DNA of 64,000 nt from Calonectria ilicicola (taxonomy: Eukaryota > Ascomycota > Sordariomycetes > Hypocreales > Nectriaceae), in contig CP085830.1 in assembly GCA_020809705.1 (NCBI GenBank), forward strand, positions 372,001 through 436,000, written 5' to 3'. The position numbers and the translations under genes are program-made. The notes below the pieces were generated by a model that was not told the origin of the DNA, searched no databases, and was given only the letters and a program-made list of their open reading frames with translations. This document shows, piece after piece, positions 23,720 to 35,801 of this stretch (within the stretch, counting starts at the first letter, position 1; every line of letters begins with the position of its first letter).

Positions 23720-24271
23720 ATGATTGGTGGGTGTGTGCCACTATGCCTAATTGGTAAGTCACATGGGATCCCGCGTCACTTGCACTTTCATGCTTTGGTT
23801 GACATTTGTTGAATTCTGTTGGGAAATCGGCGAGGAAAGTCATTTTTGATAAGCTGAGGGAGATTTAAGCGCAACGTGGTTGTGTAAAAAGTAGCATTGT
23901 GCGGATAAACATGCGATGCATCGGCGATCAGAGGACGCAAGTAAAAGAGAGGTGGTATGGTCCCAAGATGGGCATGTAATGGCTGGTCTTCAACTCCAGT
24001 AATGCGAGGAGGAACACAGCCATGTGAAGATTTTCACTGCTTATATTCTTTCAGCTTCTCAGTGAATATGACAATTTCAAATGGAGTCTTGGTGTTCAGG
24101 ATTGCATTATTTCTGGTCTTATATCTCACAAACCGATCCATCGCATTCATAAAATTACTCTGGTTTGAGTGTAATGCTCTAAGCAAACGGAGACACATGT
24201 GTCTATTTTCATAACCCAGCCCTATAACGCCATTGTTGTCTAATAGACTACTATATCACCTAGAATCTTCT
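23720..24271. other. Intergenic region
   Basis: Promoter of the multi-pass membrane protein and 3' flank of the PAN-like gene. No coding region is supported. Confidence 0.5.
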
Positions 24272-25092
24272 CTACAACAAAGCAGAGTGAACCATGAGTT
24301 TCGTACCAGCGGTGGTCAAGTTTGCCTTTGTCAACGGGCCCTCTTTAAAAATGCAGTCACCATCAGTCCCGTTGTCACTTGCGACCTGTAAGTTCGTCCA
24401 TGCAGGTATGAAAGAAACACCATAACACTTTGGTGACATATTTAAAGAGTTCCAAACCGTGCAAGCTTCCATACAGTTATTGAACCTCCCGGTAAAAGTA
24501 TCAAATATATCATGTGCTCCTCCGGGACTAAGATCTAGGCCACAATGCATCGTAAAAACTTGCTTGTTCCCATCTATTGACAAGATATTAGTGCCTCAAG
24601 CTGCCATGCCATTAGACCAAGTTAGACTTACTTTTGGCATTATACTCTGTCCCTGACGGGTCGCTCTTCCCACCCGAACAACCGTTGGTAATGTTAGCAT
24701 AACTTGTGACATATTCTGCGGTCTCGAGTTTGGCTTTCGCTTTCTTGTATTTATCACCAGTGACACCAAGGCAGACCGCTAGAACGATGACCAAAATTGC
24801 TAAAGTCCCAATGATTATCCTCCGAATTTTGGTGCGCGAAACCCCGTATATTTTCTTGTCCCACCGGAAGATCGCATTGCTCTGATTGAAAATATGGGTG
24901 CTGTTGGGCTCTGCATCAAGACGCGATTCTATAAATGATCCAACAACTTGTTCCCGTGGTGGTGATGGATTGCGAATTTCATCCCACTCGGGTAGCGTCG
25001 TTGGGGCCACCTCAAGCCCGTCATTGTACTAATATGTGAGTTCACATTCGAAAGATCGCCACAAAATATGATTTACTTACGTTGTTAGGCAT
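24272..25092 (-). CDS. Single-pass membrane protein with PAN/Apple-like extracellular domain
   Basis: Exons 25092-25081 (four codons, MPNN), 25028-24632 and 24573-24272 encode 236 residues. The cytosolic N-terminus (YNDGLEVAPTTLPEWDE...) has the N-terminal style of a common fungal type II protein family. One transmembrane helix follows (IIIGTLAILVIVLAVCLGV, about residue 75). The C-terminal ~125 residues hold paired cysteines in CGLDL..., NNCMEACTVWNS, KCYGVSF and DCIF, the pattern of a PAN/Apple-like carbohydrate- or protein-binding module. The likely role is a surface-displayed binding protein; the ligand is unknown. The tiny first exon is supported by a consensus GTAAGT donor and a TTAG acceptor in phase 0. 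Confidence 0.75.
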
Positions 25093-26858
25093 GTACGAAT
25101 GGTCGCATGAAGCGCGAAGGTAATTTGAGATGGAGATTATCTCGCGTGTACACACTCGGGGGGCGGGAGAACATTTTATTCTTAAAAATGCACGTTCAGC
25201 TTCACATGAAATATCCCACAAAGTGTGGGCAGCAGATTCAGCCCAGCCAGTTCAAATTTGTCAGCACCACAATCTCGGATATCTCTCTACTTGCATTGCA
25301 GCCCAAAAAAGAGGCTCATTTGGCTGGTCCAGCTTTTAATACGGCCGCAAAACTTGCGACATCTGCAACCCTCTACATCAGAAAGGGCCTGGACTCTCAA
25401 CCCTTGTCTCTGCGGATGGCCAATAGACAGAGAAGATGTTGACACCAGGCTGATAAGCTCGCATGGGTGCAGGGATGAAAAGCACCTTTGTAGTTTGTGT
25501 TGAAGACCCTTACCCAAAAACAATACCTTTTGCTGACCAAATCGTACACCATCGAATCCTTGTCCGTAGCTATTCCAGCTTTGTCTAGAGCACCATGAAT
25601 TGTTCGCTATAAAATTAACCCGAGGAATTGGCTACCTGAACACAGCCGCAATGGACTTTTTGTAAACGGCTGTGTTGCGTGTTTAGCGCGTCACTGAGCA
25701 CGATAAGCCAAAAACGTCAATTGTAGCCCTTGCTCCAATTTGAAGCTATAGCTAGGGTAGAGGCTATATCTAGTACAACAAATAACGTCAAACATCATAC
25801 GCTAAAGGAGAAAAAAGTCAATGATCGGTTCCTCTTGGGCTCATTAGGGTTGAGTTTGCTATCCATCCCAGGGGGAATACAAACGCTAAGCATAGCTGAT
25901 AATTATGGATAAATTACGAAAGATGTACTCTCTGAATATCACGCCGAAGACATGTGCAAGGCAAGACAACGATATTTCTACGGAAATGGATGATTCCGTC
26001 GGATAAGGCCAGCTTTCCCAAGCTGCGTACACTTCGTTATCGGTGAGACTGCTATCACCCGCGGTGTCATTACTCTACGCCCTGGTCAGCATTGCAGCAA
26101 ACCGCCAATATTAACTGAAAGGTAAGCGACATTCTATGGCAGAAATCATGTGCAAAATAGCTTTGTAATGATTAAAAGAATTATGCCACAGATATTGATA
26201 TCTTTAATGACAATGATGGCAACGTTTAAGCCATGGTCACCCCAACGCAATTAGCCCCCGTGTCATCCGAATGAGGATGCAATCGGAATTAGCAGAGATG
26301 ATAAAGTTCAGATGATGAAACCAAACCAAAAGTTTTATAATACTAGAGTTTAATAGATGGGATTACCGATTTTGATGCACCAATCGTGGATTCCTAGCAG
26401 AAGTGGTGAGATCAACGGGATATTTTCCACTCAAAATTGCCCTGTGACATCTGTCTGCTGAACAAGTCGGTGGTGGCTGTGCAGGGTGGTCCACAAAAAG
26501 GCGAGAGACGTGGCGCCACAAGCGGGCAGGTCCGAGCTTGACTTCAGGTCCAGGGTGGCCGCTCACGTTATTTCTGGTCCTCAAGCAAATAAATTAACCA
26601 CAGCAGTCTACAACGAGAAAAAGAAACAAGGAAAGAAAAAAGAGTCTCCTGAGAATTCTAAGAGCTACCAATATATTGCATGTTTCTTCTTCGGTCTTAA
26701 TTTGTTTGTCGTAACACCAGCTTGAGATGGTGTAAATAATATGTATTCCACTTGAGCAACCAGAATAACGCCACATTAAACTAATTCTAGAACAACATAA
26801 AATCATATTCCCATGCTTCGTATATTGACCTAACTACTATTATTGACCAGAAATTGCG
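25093..26858. other. Intergenic region (1.8 kb)
   Basis: Several short frames overlap but none shows a domain or consistent splice pattern. A strong hairpin lies at 25639-25676 (separate entry). Confidence 0.5.
25639..25676. repeat. 10 bp perfect inverted repeat (hairpin)
   Basis: AACACAGCCG (25639-25648) pairs with CGGCTGTGTT (25667-25676) across an 18 nt loop. It lies about 0.55 kb upstream of the PAN-like gene start, in otherwise gene-free sequence. Confidence 0.45.
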
Positions 26859-27231
26859 TCAACCCCAATATGGCGATATTCCGTTGGACCCCCGTGGAGA
26901 AGGACGTTTCCTGCTTGGGTCTTGCTTGGAGGACTGAGTCTGTGATGGCTGGTTCTGACATGTTGCAGACACCCCAGGAAAAGGTAGTCCAGCGACTGGC
27001 ATCCTTTGTGTAGGTGCATTGACATAGTACCACGCGGCTATGATGCCAATGTATGTCAGTACACTATGCCTTGTTAATTGTACATTGCGAATGAAACTTA
27101 CCAACACCAGTGGCTGTGAAAATAGCTAGAGGCAAGAATCTTGCCACCCTGGCATATCTTGAGATATTGATGGGCTCTGGCTTTGGGAAATCAAATGGGG
27201 GCAAGGCTGTTCCGAAAGAATTTGTTGTCAT
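26859..27231 (-). CDS. Small single-transmembrane hypothetical protein
   Basis: Exons 27231-27102 and 27037-26859 (GTAAGT donor, ATCATAG acceptor) encode 102 residues. The N-terminal half reads SRYARVARFLPLAIFTATGV followed by AAWYYVNAP, one hydrophobic helix at about residues 30-50. The C-terminal half is Ser/Pro/Gln-rich and polar. The layout resembles small fungal mitochondrial or ER inner-membrane proteins, but no family is certain. It is the last minus-strand gene before the gap to the MFS permease. Confidence 0.6.
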
Positions 27232-27725
27232 TTTGCTTGATTGGTACTCAAGGTAAAAATAAACGCGACGATGAGTGAAGATCTGATTGATTGAATGGGT
27301 AAATTGGCTCTTGACTAATGTCTTCAAGTCATGAATTGATGCGTATTTAGTTTCTGATTAAATTGCCACTTATATATACTATTTAGATGCGGTGCTAGAT
27401 ATTTGATTGTCACCCGTCTATTTCGTCATTGCTAGTCAGGTCATTTTCAAACAGTCATACTTTTTGCGGGTCTATGTGTCCGTGGCGTGATGACCGACTG
27501 ATGGCGGCGGTCGCACACTCCGCTCCCATCGAGGAGAAAAAGAGAACAAGACAAAAAAAAAAAAAAGAAAAAAAAAGAAAGGACTTTTCATTCATGAATA
27601 TCCAAAAAAAAAACCTTGATATACCATTTGAAACTGTGTTTTGGTGATGATAAATCCACGGTGCAGTGGTGGCTCTTCAGATTAACTGCAGCTCGTATAA
27701 CTAAAGTGGCGTCCAACGCCAAAGT
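27232..27725. other. Intergenic region with A-rich tracts
   Basis: Contains the promoter of the small TM protein and purine-rich poly-A runs (27534-27615). No gene is seen. Confidence 0.5.
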
Positions 27726-29318
27726 TCAGTAAATATACCGGAATCCGCGTCGAGCCAATTCACGTCGCTCCTCATCACCTCTGAACCTAGGGTTCGCTGA
27801 TGTTTCAGGCCGGCCTTCTTCCTGTATCGCGGCGGCAAACGCATCAATCTTCTTATTCTCCTTCATCAACACCCAACGAATAACTACTGCCAGCAAGCAA
27901 CAGACGACACCAACACTAGCTATAACCACTCCACTAATCACATATTGTGGAGCTGCACTATCGGGATACAAGTAGCTACCGTAAATATTCGACGTGTTTC
28001 CAATCATATTGACGATGGCGATGATGGCAGCGCGTTTGCCCAGCGGTCGAGGAAAAGTGTTCGGGATCCACGCAAGAATAATCATAAAAGCTGGCTGTGC
28101 GCCCATAGCCATCAAGAACATGCCTAAAAAGCGAGGGCCCCGTACATGAATGCTAATCAGCATAATATTGCCAATGATTGTGAGAAGCATGGATCCACAC
28201 ATGTGGAAGCACCGTTCGCCAGTGCGTGAACTGGACCAAAGGATAATCAGATTGCAAATGAAGGTGGCCGCCCAGATTGGCGCTGTAAGAAGCAATGTTG
28301 TGGTGTTGCCATATCCCAGAGTTTCCACGACACTGGGAAAGAAGAAGGTAACAGTTTGAGAGAGCAAGACACCGTGCTGTATTATTACAAACACCCAGGT
28401 GCGGTAATCCTGAACTGCAAGAAGCGCGCTCTTTAGCATGGTAGGCTCGGCATAATTGCCCTCATCGGTACCTATATCATTTTCGATTCTCCAGACGGCG
28501 TAGGCCCTTTCTTCTTGGGTAAGCCAGGGAGTGGTTGCGGGAAAGTTTGGTAGCGCGAAGAAGGCGATACTGGCGATAAACACAGTCATTATTGATTCAA
28601 TAATGAACAGCCAACGCCACCCTTCCAGCCCCCCTTTGTTGTCGAGGTTATTGAGAACTCCGGCAGCGAGCAGTCCTCCAAACATGTTTGATAAGGCCGG
28701 CCCCGTGTAGAAGAAGGCGAAGCGCTTATTCAACTCCTCACGGGTGTACCATGTGGACATGAGAAACACAGCACCCGGAAAGTATGGTGCTTCAGCGAAC
28801 CCGAGAAGGAATCTGGTGGATACAATGGCACCATAACTTTTGACAGCGGCTTGAGCTCCAGCGATGGTTCCCCACACCAGCATGCATGATGGGAGGTATA
28901 TCGAAGGCTTCACGCGAGTCAGGATAAGGTTGGACGGCAGTTGCATCAATAGGTATCCAACAAAGAGAATTGACGTTGCTGTGTTAAATTCGACGCCCTT
29001 TAATCCGATATCTTCAGCAAACCCACCCAGTTTCGCCTGGGAGAGATTACTATTCTGAGTCAGCTATACGGAACGAACTTTTCCAATTTTAATTTTTATT
29101 GTTGCTCACCTTCTGTCAAGGTAATTTAGAAAGAACATCAGACAGAGTAGTGGGATCATTCGGATGTCAACTTTCCTCAACAGCTTCTTGTTGAATTCCA
29201 GATGCCATTCCGCGGTGCGACCGCTGAAGTTGTATGGATCATTGGTTTGTGCTCCTTTGACATCTTGGAGCTCAACTGTTTCCACGTCAATCTTTTGATT
29301 GAGATCGGGGTTAGCCAT
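27726..29318 (-). CDS. MFS permease, anion:cation symporter (Dal5/TNA1-like) family
   Basis: Exons 29318-29110 and 29049-27726 encode 510 residues. The N-terminal helix reads MIPLLCLMFFLNYLDRSNLS, the hallmark NYLDRxNLxxA start of the ACS family. It is followed by GYLLMQLPSNLILTRV, RFLLGFAEAPYFPGAVFLMS, WYTREELNKRFAFFYTG and WRWLFIIESIMTV. The C-terminal ERRELARRGFRYIY also matches the family's terminal FRYxY. Members carry allantoate, nicotinate or other small organic anions. It is divergently transcribed from the cyclase-family hydrolase at 29825 over a 506 bp promoter, so the two may share a substrate or pathway. No lesion is seen. Confidence 0.92.
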
Positions 29319-29824
29319 GTTGTCTCTAGCCCTATAGGCTTTATCTGTTAGATTTATTATCAGAATTCAAGCGTTGACTCGACAGGAAGAACCGGGAATG
29401 GATGTTAGTAAGGAAAGCTTTTAACGATGAAAATTGTCGCTCTCATGGTCCAAGTTGCCCGCAGTGAAACACGGACACATGACTTTACTAAAACGAATAG
29501 CTCGCATTGAATTGGGGAATCCTGAAGGAAAGCATGGGGTCCCCGGAATTTACCCCATGGGGCACATCGATATTGTATGAAGATGAAGAGCATTACCAGC
29601 CGATTACCCGGCAAATGTGGAGCTATAGGTACCATGTCCTTGGTCGTTGTCACTCAATCTTTACTCCACTTTGACCCCTTGCATCGGTGATAGGGCCGTA
29701 GCGCACATTTGGCCGGTGTCGGGTCCGAATATCCATTTCCCCAACGTCAGCAGCGGGACTCATCCCCGCTCGAATATGAATTGAAGACGAACTCTCTCGT
29801 TTCAAAACACACGCGATATTCACC
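29319..29824. promoter_or_regulatory. Divergent promoter between ACS permease and cyclase-family gene
   Basis: 506 bp between two divergent ATGs. It is probably a bidirectional control region. No repeated motif stood out and no gene is seen. Confidence 0.45.
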
Positions 29825-31027
29825 ATGGCCACACCACCCTCCAGACCGCCCTTCTCATCCCTGCCCCTCGACCCCAATGGGCCACCGGGAAATGCCTGGG
29901 GGCTCTACGGCTCAAATGACTCGCTGGGAGCGCTGAACATGCTCACTCCCGCGTTGGTGGCCAAGTCCGCAGCTAGCGAAATACGTACTGGAGATCGAGT
30001 GTCCCTTGATTGGCACCTCAACAAGCCATCGCATCCAAGCTTTGACCGGCCTTCATTTGAGCAGAAGAGAATTATAAAGAAGCACCCAGATGGGACAAAC
30101 AAAATTGTAAACGATGACCACTTAAGCTTCAACACTCAATGCAGTAGCCAATGGGACGGGTTTAGACACTATGGTTCGTGATCAAACTGCAAAAATCTGA
30201 TCATGATCCAGAAGTTGACACTGAACAGGATACCAGCAAGCCAAGAAATTCTATAATGGCCATGGTCCGGAGACTTTAGATGATCCACAAGTACTGGGAA
30301 TTGATGGTGAATCCTCACTACTGAGTTGCCGAAGACTACTTGGCTAATAGTCCAATAGCATGGGTTGAAAAGGGCGGCATCGTTGGCCGTGGTGTTCTTC
30401 TAGACTACCCAGCGTACTGCCAAAAACATGGAATCAAAGCAGAAGACCCATTTAGCAGCTCGGAAATCTCTCTATCCACTTTGAAGAAGATCGTGGAAGA
30501 TGAGGGCGTCGAACTGCGCCCAGGCGACATTCTTTTCGTTCGAGTAGGATTTACGATTGGCTACAACACTCTTACTCTGGACCAGCAAAAGGCAATCCCA
30601 GAACGAGCTCAGCCAGACTTCCTTGGTGTCGAATCCAGCTCCGAAATGATCCAATGGATTTGGGAATCCGAGTTTTCAGCAGTTGCAAGTGATGCCCCAA
30701 GCTTCGAGCGCGCACCAATTAGTGGATCACACACCAACCTGGGAAAGAGTTGGAAGGGTGAAGCATGGGAGGCCGAAATGCAAGGAGGCGGACTATTACA
30801 TCAGTGGCTGCTTGCCGGCTGGGGATGTCCCATTGGGGAGATGTTCGATCTCGAAGCTCTCAGCCAAAAGTGCCAAGAGCTTCAGAGGTGGTCATTCTTT
30901 GTTAGCAGTGTTCCTCTCAAGGTATTCTATCCTCGGATCTATCACTTTGGTTGTTTAAGTTGCTAAGTTATAATAACAGGTTCCCGGTGGCGTCGCCAGT
31001 CCACCAAACGCTGTAGCAATCTTCTAA
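29825..31027 (+). CDS. Cyclase-family (PF04199-like) metal-dependent hydrolase
   Basis: Exons 29825-30173, 30229-30306, 30359-30921 and 30980-31027 encode 345 residues. Diagnostic segments are GNAWGLYGSNDSLGALNMLT near the N-terminus, the active-site region FNTQCSSQWDGFRHYGYQ, KGGIVGRGVLLDY, RPGDILFVRVGF, VASDAPSFE and the closing VPGGVASPPNAVAIF. These are the conserved blocks of the fungal putative-cyclase family related to kynurenine formamidases. Members hydrolyse amide or lactone-like bonds using a metal site, but the fungal substrates are mostly unknown. It is divergent from an organic-anion permease and upstream of an oxidative gene pair. Intron 2 (30307-30358) gives the conserved junction GIDAWVEKGG. 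Confidence 0.9.
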
Positions 31028-31949
31028 CATATAAATTGTAGAGTATTCTGGATAGCTTTGCCGCCAATATTACTTATTATCCATACATATATAAGTGCAT
31101 ATACCTAAAACAGAATATTTATCTGCAACAGCGCCGTTAGTCTTAGGTATCGTTAATGATCTGAGAAGTTTAGCTGGATATGTGGCTGCTTCGGGCTCTA
31201 GAATAGATTTCGAATAGTTCAACATCTGGCTAAATTTAACACATGTGATTTGCCAGGTGAACATCACCTAGTAATTCGTGGATACGAAACCTATGTTTTT
31301 GTTATTGCTACGAAATGCGGCAAGGTTTGGATCAATTTCTTGGCAGCCATTCGGTTATGCATTCATGTTTTCCGCCAAGACTCCGGAAGTCCGGTGTTGC
31401 AGGAATTGGGTGCAAGTATGAGTCTCGTAACTGGTGTTTAAATGGCTGTGGGTATTAGCCAAGATTTGCGAGTACGTAATAGACTGAAAGTGCCCCTGAA
31501 GCAGCTAATTCGGATGATACCGAAAAATGATCTGATTTCTGTTGGATCAGCGATAGAGTTTGTCTGTAGGGTTCTCGTCACGCATCTTACCAAGACTTAT
31601 CGCGGAAGTTTTCCTGCGGGAAAGATCGTACTAGTACCAAGCTAAATTGTGATTGGGTTTGCCAAGAACGTCGTAAAACTACGACGGTGAAGATCTTATC
31701 AAATTACAACTAGCATAATCGGACTTTCGGACTCGCATGAAGTCGGACCGGAATTCAGGATCTCTCGGGTTCCGATGTCCACATTTTTGAGGCAAGTAGA
31801 AATGAACTACCTTATGAATTTAGATGTTACGGATTTCGTGCAGACTTTCAAGCATATCAAAATCGACCTAAATAAATATCACGCTTTCGTTGAAGCAATT
31901 TCTTGTGTTCCAGTTTGCATTCTGGTTCTCAATTATATATCCACTCATC
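31028..31949. other. Intergenic region, FAD monooxygenase promoter
   Basis: No coding region is supported in these 0.9 kb. Confidence 0.5.
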
Positions 31950-33521
31950 ATGGGCTTCAAGGTTATCATTGTTGGAGGCAGCGTGGCTGGTCTCTCACTG
32001 GCCAACATGCTCGAGAAATTCAACATTGACTTTTTGGTTCTGGAGGGATACGCAGATATAGCACCCCAAGTTGGAGCCAGTATATGTATGCTGCCCAATG
32101 GGTTGAGGATTCTGGATCAACTCGGCTGCTATTACCCAATCCGGCATATGGCGGGTAATTTTTATGTGAGAGCAACATTTAGAGACTCCGATGGCCAGGT
32201 TCTGTCTGTCACGAAGGGAGCAACTACCTCGCAGAGACTGGAAGAAAAGTAAGCAACATTGGGTCCAAAGAGATGGTGTTTATCTCATCAAACCATTTAA
32301 CAGGCTCGGGTACCCGTCTATGTTTTTAGATCGACAGATGCTTTTGCAAGCCTTGTACGATAATATTCAGAGCAAAGACAAAGTCTTGGCAGGAAAACGC
32401 GTCGTCAAGGCTGATGTTGGCGATGGCTACGCAGTGGTTCACACAAAAGACGGTTCTTCTTATCACGGCGATATCGTCATTGGTGCCGACGGTGTTCATA
32501 GTACCATTCGAAGCGAGATGTGGCGATTGGCTCGTGAATCGAGTTTCGACCCATTCCTACCGGACGAAGGCTCACGTTCGACACCAACCGGACCTTCCAA
32601 GTTATAACGATCGCTGATACTGGCGTTAGGTCTTAAATCCAACACACGATGCATTTTTGGCATTTCTCGTGCTCCTGATAACTATCATCCTGGAACCCAG
32701 CAAGCCATATTTAACGACGGTTTCAGTTACCTAGTAATTGCAGGCCCTGGTGATAGGGTATACTGGTTTCTGTTTGCAGCGATGCCTGAAACACTTTATG
32801 GCAACAATATTCCCAGATGGACTAAAGAAGACGAAGCTGAACTAGCCGCTGCCCATTTTGGTGACAAAATTGCGGACAATGTCACATTTGGAGACCTTTA
32901 CGAGAACCGACGGGTCAGCACCTTAGTCTCACTGGAGGAGCATGTGTTCTCTCACTGGTATTTTCAAAGATTTCTGACTATCGGAGATTCAGCCCATAAG
33001 GTGAGAAGTGATGATGACAGTGGATGAGTCAGACAGCTAACACATAAATCTCATAGGTCCATCCTATTACTGCGCAAGGAGGCAACGGCGCCATTGAATC
33101 TGCGGCCGTGTTTGTCAATGCACTAGTACGAAAACTTAAAGACAATCCTAAATGCTTGTCTAATGAAGATGTGGATGGAATTTTCAAGGAAGTCCAAACT
33201 CTTCGTCTTCAACGCGCCAAAGATGTTGTTGCTGAAGGCGAATTTACTCAGTCTGTTGTCAACAAGCAATATCGGTTTTCTACCTTCTTCATAAAATATA
33301 TTGTTCCGATAATTGGGGATAATTTGTTTGTGGACGGGTGGTTGAAGAATTCGCTTGCTGCACCAAAGCTTGAAGGCTTGCCTCTTCCGATGCGACCTCA
33401 CACACAACCCTTTGATGATGAAATGGAAGAAAGATCAATTATTAAGTCTACTTTGTGGAGTGCAGGAACTATGAGCCTTGGTTTGTTAGGAGCATGGCTC
33501 TATTTCAAGCCGCGACGATGA
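31950..33521 (+). CDS. FAD-dependent monooxygenase (PaxM-like family) with C-terminal membrane helix
   Basis: A four-exon model (31950-32248, 32304-32575, 32630-33000, 33057-33521) gives 468 residues. The N-terminus has the Rossmann FAD motif [19 protein letters not shown] (GxGxxG type). It continues with [24 protein letters not shown], the DG motif [19 protein letters not shown] and the GD motif [20 protein letters not shown]. This is the group A flavoprotein family found in indole-diterpene and meroterpenoid pathways, where members epoxidise prenyl chains. A short terminal hydrophobic segment ([11 protein letters not shown]) fits membrane association. The frame contains TAA at 32605 unless a 54 bp intron with the unusual donor GTTCGA (or GTGAAT at 32534) is removed. 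With splicing the conserved [12 protein letters not shown] block is restored. Confidence 0.82.
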
Positions 33522-33780
33522 GAAGAAATGGACCATGATAGAAACGGGCTTGGCTACTCGACAAGGATGTATTCAAACTAAAATTTTGGGACATTAAATA
33601 TGACGAAGGATGTTGATTGTCATCTCTTTAGGACAATAAAGGGGTATTTAGAAAAAATATTCAATTGTTTTGATCTTAATTTAGTTAATCCTTCCGTGGA
33701 GACAGCTACAGAAACATTTCGCTTCATAATCTATGACAAAATGCTTTGTGATTGAATTTTTTACAAGCATTCGTGACAGT

Positions 33781-35801
33781 CTATTGGCCCTTCTCCCTGG
33801 GGGTAAAGACCATCTTTAGCTCTGGAACAGCCAAAGTGAAGCAATCCTGCATGTTGTCTTCAAAGGATTGCGGGTTGAAGTCGGGCGCGAAGCTGATGTT
33901 GTACCTCGACAAGACCTCAGCCGTGACGGTACGGATCTCCATCAATCCCAACTGTTTTCCAACACAAGATAGGCGGCCTAGTGAGAATATTTTGTTAGCT
34001 ATTGCATATTGATGGAGAAGAAGTCATTCTAACCCATAGAGAATGGGGCAAAACAAGAAGCGTCCTTGACCAACTCCGGCTTTGTGGTCCAGCGTTCAGG
34101 AATGAACTCGCTAGACTGGGGGAAGACACGTTCATCTAACAGTTCTACATTAGTATATACTCGGAGGTATTTTAAGAGGTCAATAAATGACATACCGCGG
34201 TACATGGTATACATGGGAATCTGCATGATGATATTTCCTGGCACGAATGTTTCGCCAATTTGCAGTCCCTCGGGAGGTGAGATTCTTTGTACTCCAGATG
34301 GAACAACTGGATGGAGACGGAGAGATTCATCAATGCATGCTTGTAGATATTTCATCTTGAAGAGTGCACCATAGTCGGGCTGATCATGCTCCTTCTTGTA
34401 CTCGTCAACCTCATCCTGGAGCTTTTTACAAATTTCTGGATGACGGGCTAGCTGATAGAACAACGCCGTGAGTGAGGATGCAGTAGTGTCACTAATGGTT
34501 GTTAGCTTGGCCTCCAGACTTTGCGCGGTGACTCTTACCTTCCAGCCACCACAATGAGATGCGCATCGCCTTGAAGATTTTCCAAATCCTGTTGTGTCGG
34601 GTTGCTCAGTGATTCATAGTCATCCAAGATCCACGAGAATACATCGTTGACATCGGGTTTGTTCTGTGATATTTGTTAGCCCTCACGCTTACTGGGACGC
34701 GGGAAATTTACAAAAATGTCTTGCCTTTCTTCTTCGCGTAACTTGCTCCGCAAGCCATCGCTGGAAATCCAAGTGAGCACCGTTCAGTACCGGCACTGCC
34801 TTGAATACTTGGAATAGCCAGACCAATTTGTGGAAGATGGCGAATAGAATCATGTTCTGGTGGAAGAGCTTTAGGTAGTAGTGCTTGATACCGTCTTTCA
34901 ACATGTCAAAACTTCGACCAAATGCAAGGTCTCCCATGATATCAAAGGTGTAGAAGTTGAACCATTCTGTCGCATCAAAAGGCTGCCCCTCTCTTTTCTC
35001 AAGCTGTCGGAGAAGCTGGTAGGTGTACATGGTCACACGAGGCTCATAGTCCCTCAAGGCTATTGCTCACAGCGTTAGAAATACGATTGAATGGGGTTAA
35101 AAATGTTGGTATTTGTACCTTTGGCGTTGAAGGCCTTGTCCCAGATCTTTCTTCGTCGGACATGAACCTTTTTGTCTCGAACGGACAATAGCGAAACCTG
35201 GGGATGGATGATATTGTACCAAGGACCTTTGGTGCATGGTGAGCTGTTTGAGTGGATGATGTGAGTAGCTCTGGGGTCGGTTACGGAAAGCTCCGAAGGG
35301 CCTAGGTTGTCTATTAGCTTCTACGAATAGCAATGGATTAGACTTTTACAAACCAATTCGAACGAAATCACCGTGTTTCTCGTGAAGCTTGCGGACCTCT
35401 CTGAAGGTTTTATATTCCTTCGCGGCCAGGGCCGTACCATAAAAGTTCGATATCCGAGCGCCAAAGGGTCCTGGGAAGACGTTCAATCGGTGAAATGCCG
35501 CGCGATAAATAAATATGCTGACAAGAGCACCGGCTGCAAGGGCAAAAGCATGACTATATAAGACGATAGAGGTTTGGATGAAAAACGCGATGTCATTTTG
35601 TTGAGAGAAGGTCAGCAGACCACTCAAGGTCCCTGGGACTGCCGCCGCTGCGAGGATCAGTTTTGTGGCATACAAGTCCCATTCACCGTGATGAAACAGA
35701 GCAATGTGGAGGAAAACACCGAGTGAAAACGTGGCCAAGTAGAGGCTCGGTTCACCGGACAAAATGGCGTCCATATCCGGCAGTTGCATCTTGGCAGCCA
35801 T
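33781..35801 (-). CDS. Cytochrome P450 monooxygenase with multi-helix N-terminus
   Basis: A multi-exon gene encoding roughly 570 residues. Exon 1 (35801-35354) carries several hydrophobic helices before the proline hinge FPGPFGARISNFYG. Later features are WDKAFNAKALRDYEPRV, the FDIMGDLAFGRSFDML helix, the I-helix with GSDTTASSLTALFYQL, the K-helix ExxR in DESLRLHPVVPSG, FIPERW, and the haem loop APFSMG joined by splicing to RLSCVGKQLG (FxxGxRxxCxG type, Cys ligand present). The stop is the TAG at 33783-33781. The N-terminal helices and hinge resemble tryprostatin-hydroxylase-like P450s of secondary metabolism, an ER-membrane enzyme class. It is convergent with the FAD monooxygenase 259 bp away, so both oxidations may act in one pathway. 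The exon boundary near 34690-34760 is uncertain. Confidence 0.88.
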
